From an uncultured Bacteroidia bacterium (GTDB lineage: Bacteria; Bacteroidota; Bacteroidia; Bacteroidales; F082): a stretch of 64,000 nt of DNA. Within the stretch, counting starts at the first letter, position 1, and each line of letters opens with the position of its first letter. Shown one piece after another: positions 61,790 through 64,000 of this stretch. The translations under genes were made by a program, and so were the position numbers. Where the stretch lies: contig CACZZO010000004.1 in assembly GCA_902785755.1 (NCBI GenBank), positions 92,718 to 156,717 of the forward strand, given 5' to 3'. The notes under the pieces are model-generated. The model ran no database searches. It was given only the letters and a program-made list of their open reading frames with translations, and was not told where the DNA came from.

Positions 61790-61864
61790 TTAGCCCTCGC
61801 CCCCACTTGTGCAACTATGATTTTGAGGTCCCAGAAGATGGTTATAGTAATACTAAATTATTAA
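61790..61864 (+). pseudogene. Stray ketosynthase III 3' end (tail copy 3, decayed)
   Basis: Reads ATMILRSQKMVIVILNY then stop, lining up with GTMILKTQKMVVLEVEKI of ketosynthase 2. The bases upstream (ccctcgcccccacttgtgc) also follow the ctcacttggggc region loosely. More degraded than tail copy 2. About 30 bases of AT-rich sequence separate it from the next gene. Confidence 0.6.
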
Positions 61865-61896
61865 ACTAGTTATATCAAATTATAAATTATAAAAAA

Positions 61897-62388
61897 ATGA
61901 GTTTCAAGTCAAGGTGGAAATATTTATTTTCCCAACATCCAAATCTTCACACAATTATTCACCGAATTAGTATCGAGTTAAATATTTTATATTTAAAGAA
62001 AATCAAAAAAGTTGATATCGGTGAAGACTGTACATTGCATCGGCATTGTAAAATTGATGGTGCAAACCCAAGAGGTGTGCATATCGGGGATAGATGTCGA
62101 ATTGCTGCTCATGCAATTGTCTTTGCTCATGATTATTATGGAGGTAGGGACAAAGTTGATACTTATATTGGGAAACAATGCATCATTGGTTATGCTGCAA
62201 TTATTTTACCTGGTGTAAAATTGGGTGACAATGTTATAGTTGGAGCAGGTTCTGTGGTTTCTAGAGATATTCCGAGTAATTGTATTGTAGCAGGTAATCC
62301 GGCAAAAATAATTAAAGAAGGAATTGCCATTGATGAACATGGAAGAATAACGGATCACGGACATAAACCAGAAAAGAAAGTAGAATAA
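61897..62388 (+). CDS. Hexapeptide-repeat acyltransferase B
   Basis: A 163-residue left-handed beta-helix acyltransferase of the serine acetyltransferase/colanic acid acetyltransferase type. Turns include VDIGEDCTLHRHCKIDGA, VHIGDRCRIAAHAIVFAHDYYGG with the catalytic His, and CIIGYAAIILPGVKLGDNVIVGAGSVVSRDI, ending AGNPAKIIKE. The third acyltransferase of the locus. It resumes the polysaccharide operon after the defence-gene interruption. Confidence 0.9.
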   Translation: MSFKSRWKYLFSQHPNLHTIIHRISIELNILYLKKIKKVDIGEDCTLHRHCKIDGANPRGVHIGDRCRIAAHAIVFAHDYYGGRDKVDTYIGKQCIIGYAAIILPGVKLGDNVIVGAGSVVSRDIPSNCIVAGNPAKIIKEGIAIDEHGRITDHGHKPEKKVE

Positions 62389-62401
62389 ATAATTAATTAA
62401 A

Positions 62402-62866
62402 ATGAAACAAAGTGTTTTGGGTCTCTATTTTGAAGACTTTGAAGTAGGGGAAGAGATAAAACATGCTCTTTCGAAAACTGTATTTGAAAGTGATAACAAT
62501 TTCTTTTCTCTCCTCACGATGAATCATCATCCAGTCCATACCAATGTAGATTATGCTAGCCATAATCAACATGGTCAATTACTTGTGGTGGGGACTTTGG
62601 TTTTTTCTTTAGTCGTTGGTATGACAGTGCCTGATATTAGTGGCAAAGCAATTGCCAATTTGGGATATGAAAGCATAAAACATTTGGCTCCTACTTTTGT
62701 TGGAGATACGCTTTATGCGCGTACAAAGATATTGGATAAACGAGAGTCAAAAACAAAAAACGACAGAGGAATTATATATGTTGAAACCATCGGGTATAAT
62801 CAAAGGGGAGAGGATGTCATCTCGTTCCGCAGGAATGTTTTGGTGAAAAAACACAATCCATCATAA
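62402..62866 (+). CDS. MaoC-like hot-dog hydratase
   Basis: A 154-residue MaoC-type (R)-enoyl hydratase. GLYFEDFEVGEEIKHALSKTV is the family start. The catalytic block NHHPVHTNVDYA matches the (N/D)xxPxHxD-like motif with His as base, and VGTLVFSLVVGM follows. It hydrates enoyl-CoA or mesaconyl-type substrates. It is coupled by nine bases to a CitE-like lyase, a pairing seen in pathways that make or split beta-hydroxy or malyl-type CoA esters. Confidence 0.9.
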   Translation: MKQSVLGLYFEDFEVGEEIKHALSKTVFESDNNFFSLLTMNHHPVHTNVDYASHNQHGQLLVVGTLVFSLVVGMTVPDISGKAIANLGYESIKHLAPTFVGDTLYARTKILDKRESKTKNDRGIIYVETIGYNQRGEDVISFRRNVLVKKHNPS

Positions 62867-62875
62867 TTTTACGGT

Positions 62876-63760
62876 ATGAAAACAAGTTTCCTTACACGTA
62901 GCCTTATGTTTGTGCCTGCTCATAATGACAGATTGATGCAAAGTGCTGCACGTAGCAATGCTGATGTGCTGTTGTTGGATGTGGAAGATTCAGTTCAGCC
63001 AATTGAGAACAAACAAATTGCTCGAAACAATATTATTAAATATGTAAACGAAGGCGTTTTTGACAATCGTGTGCTCTTCCCTCGAATTAATGATAGAGAA
63101 AGTGGCCAATTACTAAAGGATGTGACACAATTATCCATTAAAGGAGTGACTGGATTTATGTATCCAAAAGCACGTTGTGGTGAGGATATCTATTTTATTG
63201 GTAAGTTGCTTGACACTATTGAATACGACAAGGGCTTTAGACAAGGAACGTTCAAACTTATTCCTATTATTGAGACGACGGGTGCCGTGATGAACATTCA
63301 AGACATCTGCAAAGCTAGCCCAAGAGTGGTGGCAGTGGCTTTTGGTTGTGAGGATTATGTCACAGATCTTGAAGGCAAACACGACATAGATGGACAGAGT
63401 ATTTTCTTTGCCCGTAATATGATTGTGAATGGAGCGCATAATTGTGGGGTAGCCGCCATTGATACGGTTCATATCAGAGTTCATGACTTGGATGACCTTG
63501 AACATAATCTTATCCTATCCAAGAAGCTTGGTTTTGATGGGATGCTCATTCTTAATCCCAAGGAATTGCCTTTATGTCACCGTTACTATTCTCCTTCACC
63601 CGAGGAAGTGGAATGGGCAGAAGAGATGGTTCAGTTAACTGAGGAATCAATTCGTGAAGGTAAAGGTGTGGCAGTGAAAGACAATAAATTTATAGGCCCT
63701 CCGATGCTCAAAATGGCTCAAGATATCTTGAAAAAGAACGAATTATGTAAATCACATTAA
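62876..63760 (+). CDS. CitE/HpcH-family CoA ester lyase 1
   Basis: A 294-residue TIM-barrel lyase of the HpcH/HpaI-CitE type. It begins TRSLMFVPAHNDRLMQSAARSNADVLLLDVEDSV, with the metal-binding DVED. The middle has IPIIETTGAVMNI and FGCEDYVTDLEGKHDIDG, and the late block is DGMLILNPKEL. Members cleave or form malyl-, citramalyl- or beta-methylmalyl-CoA. With the MaoC enzyme before it, it may build a hydroxy-dicarboxylic acyl group, but direction and substrate are open. Confidence 0.88.
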   Translation: MKTSFLTRSLMFVPAHNDRLMQSAARSNADVLLLDVEDSVQPIENKQIARNNIIKYVNEGVFDNRVLFPRINDRESGQLLKDVTQLSIKGVTGFMYPKARCGEDIYFIGKLLDTIEYDKGFRQGTFKLIPIIETTGAVMNIQDICKASPRVVAVAFGCEDYVTDLEGKHDIDGQSIFFARNMIVNGAHNCGVAAIDTVHIRVHDLDDLEHNLILSKKLGFDGMLILNPKELPLCHRYYSPSPEEVEWAEEMVQLTEESIREGKGVAVKDNKFIGPPMLKMAQDILKKNELCKSH

Positions 63761-63770
63761 CCATACTAAT

Positions 63771-64000
63771 ATGAAAGTAGATTTCCTAACACGCAGTTTA
63801 TTATACCTTCCTGCACATAAAGAGCATTTAATCCAGAATGCTTTAAAGAGCGGAGCGGATATGTTGGCCCTTGACTTGGAAGATTCTTGTCAACCATTTG
63901 AAAACAAACAGATGGGTCGAGATAATATCATTAAGTTTTTGAATGAAGGTTTGTTGGAGGGACATAAAATCTTCCCAAGGGTAAATGATAGAGAAAGTGG
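63771..64000 (+). CDS. CitE/HpcH-family CoA ester lyase 2, 5' part
   Basis: Starts at ATG 63771, ten bases after the previous stop, and runs off the window. The visible 76 residues (DFLTRSLLYLPAHKEHLIQN, MLALDLEDSC, FPRVNDRESG) match the N-terminus of lyase 1, including the DxED metal site, so it is a tandem paralogue. Two neighbouring homologues may form a heteromeric lyase or act on two substrates. Confidence 0.85.
   Translation, partial: MKVDFLTRSLLYLPAHKEHLIQNALKSGADMLALDLEDSCQPFENKQMGRDNIIKFLNEGLLEGHKIFPRVNDRES

Overview
The window looks like chromosomal DNA of a Bacteroidota bacterium, most likely an uncultured gut or rumen Bacteroidales. The evidence is a SusC/SusD outer-membrane pair, two proteins with type IX secretion (T9SS) C-terminal sorting domains, BACON-like lipoproteins, and many genes preceded by the Bacteroidota -7 box TAnnTTTG. 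Start codons were chosen by eye, often because an upstream in-frame extension would lie on top of such a promoter. No database search was possible.

Region 1 (1-9.9 kb) is mixed. It holds the end of a MORN-like protein, an LD-carboxypeptidase, a minus-strand operon DUF4160-DUF2442-CARF/PD-(D/E)XK nuclease (Card1/Can2-like), a T9SS beta-helix protein, pgk, a lipid kinase, an acyltransferase, gpsA and a PIN-type toxin-antitoxin pair. Region 2 (9.9-12.7 kb) is a restriction-like cassette: a long inverted-repeat-rich leader, an EcoRI-type adenine methyltransferase with an early frameshift, and a DUF262-HNH nuclease. Region 3 (12.7-22.5 kb) is a SusC/SusD/T9SS uptake locus, an AAA/PD-(D/E)XK protein and a deleted RhuM/ORF6N-like remnant. 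Region 4 (22.6-34 kb) is mostly housekeeping: an MscS-type channel, an outer-membrane barrel, proS, nrdD-nrdG and rnr. Region 5 (34-40.7 kb) has two tandem BACON-like lipoproteins and three tandem copies of a polytopic membrane protein; copies 2 and 3 carry the same kind of frameshifting deletion, and copy 3 has an extra C-terminal domain. A tRNA-Cys follows.

Region 6 (40.9 kb to the end) is a large surface-polysaccharide locus on the plus strand: rmlA, a flippase, two DegT-type aminotransferases, two ATP-grasp ligases, an opine-dehydrogenase-like enzyme, a Wzy-like polymerase, a glycosyltransferase and three hexapeptide acyltransferases. With these sits a self-contained acyl-building module: two acyl carrier proteins, two ketoacyl synthases III, three SDR reductases, an AMP-forming ligase, a MaoC hydratase and two CitE-like lyases. 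The likely product is an aminosugar polymer carrying unusual acyl and perhaps opine or amino-acid groups. An RloA/RloB (AbiL-like) phage-defence pair and a second decayed cassette lie inside this locus, each followed by a stray copy of a ketosynthase III 3' end.

The strongest leads for something undescribed are the overlapping DUF4160-DUF2442-CARF nuclease operon with no CRISPR array in sight, the ketosynthase-tail scars around defence genes, and the opine plus dual-KAS III chemistry of the polysaccharide locus.
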